Shown piece by piece: positions 63,404 through 64,000 of a stretch of DNA of 64,000 nt. Source of the stretch: Arsenophonus sp052401645 (GTDB lineage Bacteria; Pseudomonadota; Gammaproteobacteria; Enterobacterales; Enterobacteriaceae); assembly GCA_052401645.1 (NCBI GenBank), contig CP198939.1:682001-746000 (forward strand), given 5' to 3'. A program made the translations under genes and the position numbers. Numbering within the stretch: position 1 is the first letter of the stretch; each line of letters opens with the position of its first letter. The notes under the pieces were generated by a model. The model did no database searches and was not told the origin of the DNA. It saw only the letters and a program-made list of their open reading frames with translations.

Positions 63404-64000
63404 AAATGAATCTCAATTTATAATATTACTATAAGTAAAGATTAAAAATCTTTAAATATGTTTAAACAAATTAAAATATAATAATTATGGTTAGTTTTAA
63501 GTTTCTTGTAGTTAATATAATATTAATAGAGATCTATTAATATTAAGATAAAATCATTATTGGTTATAAAATGGTGTATAATGATAGTATCATATACTAA
63601 AAATGAAATAAAAAATATTAAATATTATAATATTTAATTCTCTAATAAATTAAATAGTTTCTAAAGATATAATTATCTTATTTAAAACTTTTAAATATAT
63701 CATTTAGATATTAATCAAAAAAAAGAAATCATAATAAAACATAGTTATTAATAAATAACCATTTTTAATGGAGATTAAATAATCGATAGTAAAGAATACC
63801 TAATACAAATTTTCATATAATTTTACTATTAGTAATAACAATATAATTTTTATATATTTCAAATATCTAAAATAATAAATTATCCTAATTTCAAAGATAA
63901 TTTGTTATTAACAATTTCTTTTATATTTCTTGAAAATTCTTTTACATAAAATAGACTAAATAATCTATAATATATTTTTATATATATTTATTAATACTAT
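63404..64000. other. Non-coding DNA upstream of mnmA to the window edge
   Basis: Very A+T-rich, with no reading frame recognised. A small hairpin TAAAGATT/AATCTTTA lies about 33 bases upstream of mnmA. On the plus strand GGTGTATAATG (near 63573-63583) has a perfect TATAAT but no good -35 partner and no plus-strand gene behind it within the window. Confidence 0.7.

Noticed and set aside
63573..63583. TATAAT as a promoter on the plus strand
   Set aside because: No -35 partner and no plus-strand gene to the window edge. Such hexamers are common by chance in A+T-rich DNA.

Overview
The window is a fragment of a bacterial genome with very high A+T. Every protein I can recognise closely matches an Enterobacterales (Escherichia/Providencia/Arsenophonus/Sodalis-type) family in length, motifs and gene order. 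Only eleven protein genes are intact (one cut by the left edge). They cover about 11.0 kb of 64 kb, roughly 17 %. The rest is non-coding DNA so poor in G+C that sampled 60-base lines hold only a handful of G or C. This fits a vertically inherited, host-restricted insect-type endosymbiont in deep genome decay. The genus cannot be fixed from the window.

Layout: puuP (minus, partial, 1-981); about 7.9 kb desert; nfo (plus); about 9.4 kb desert; rplY (plus); about 7.0 kb desert; ptrB/opdB (plus); about 9.0 kb desert; dapA-bamC-purC (minus-strand cluster); about 9.8 kb desert holding a recognisable wreck of bcp; purM-purN (plus, overlapping by 4 bases); about 8.5 kb desert; purB and mnmA (minus), separated by a 647-base gap where hflD sits in relatives; 597 bases of desert at the right edge.

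Gene order is ancestral. Reading right from purC gives purC-bamC-dapA-[gcvR lost]-bcp relic-[other genes lost]-purM-purN, which matches the E. coli order with the hyf block removed. mnmA-[hflD lost]-purB is also the E. coli order. The deserts therefore look like the former gene complement, eroded in place with little net deletion. That is unusual, because small symbiont genomes normally delete their pseudogenes.

The surviving genes make sense for a symbiont: de novo purine synthesis (PurN, PurM, PurC, PurB), the first committed step to diaminopimelate and lysine (DapA), outer-membrane assembly (BamC), translation (L25, and MnmA for tRNA wobble-uridine thiolation), base-excision repair (endonuclease IV), peptide breakdown (oligopeptidase B) and putrescine import (PuuP).

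The most striking non-genic signal is a set of long, perfect inverted repeats scattered through the deserts. One has 112-bp arms with a 19-base loop (12006-12248) and one has 44-bp arms (14622-14722). Others are loop-free palindromes of 54, 42, 38, 36 and 36 bp. I found no tRNA, rRNA, CRISPR array, insertion sequence or prophage.
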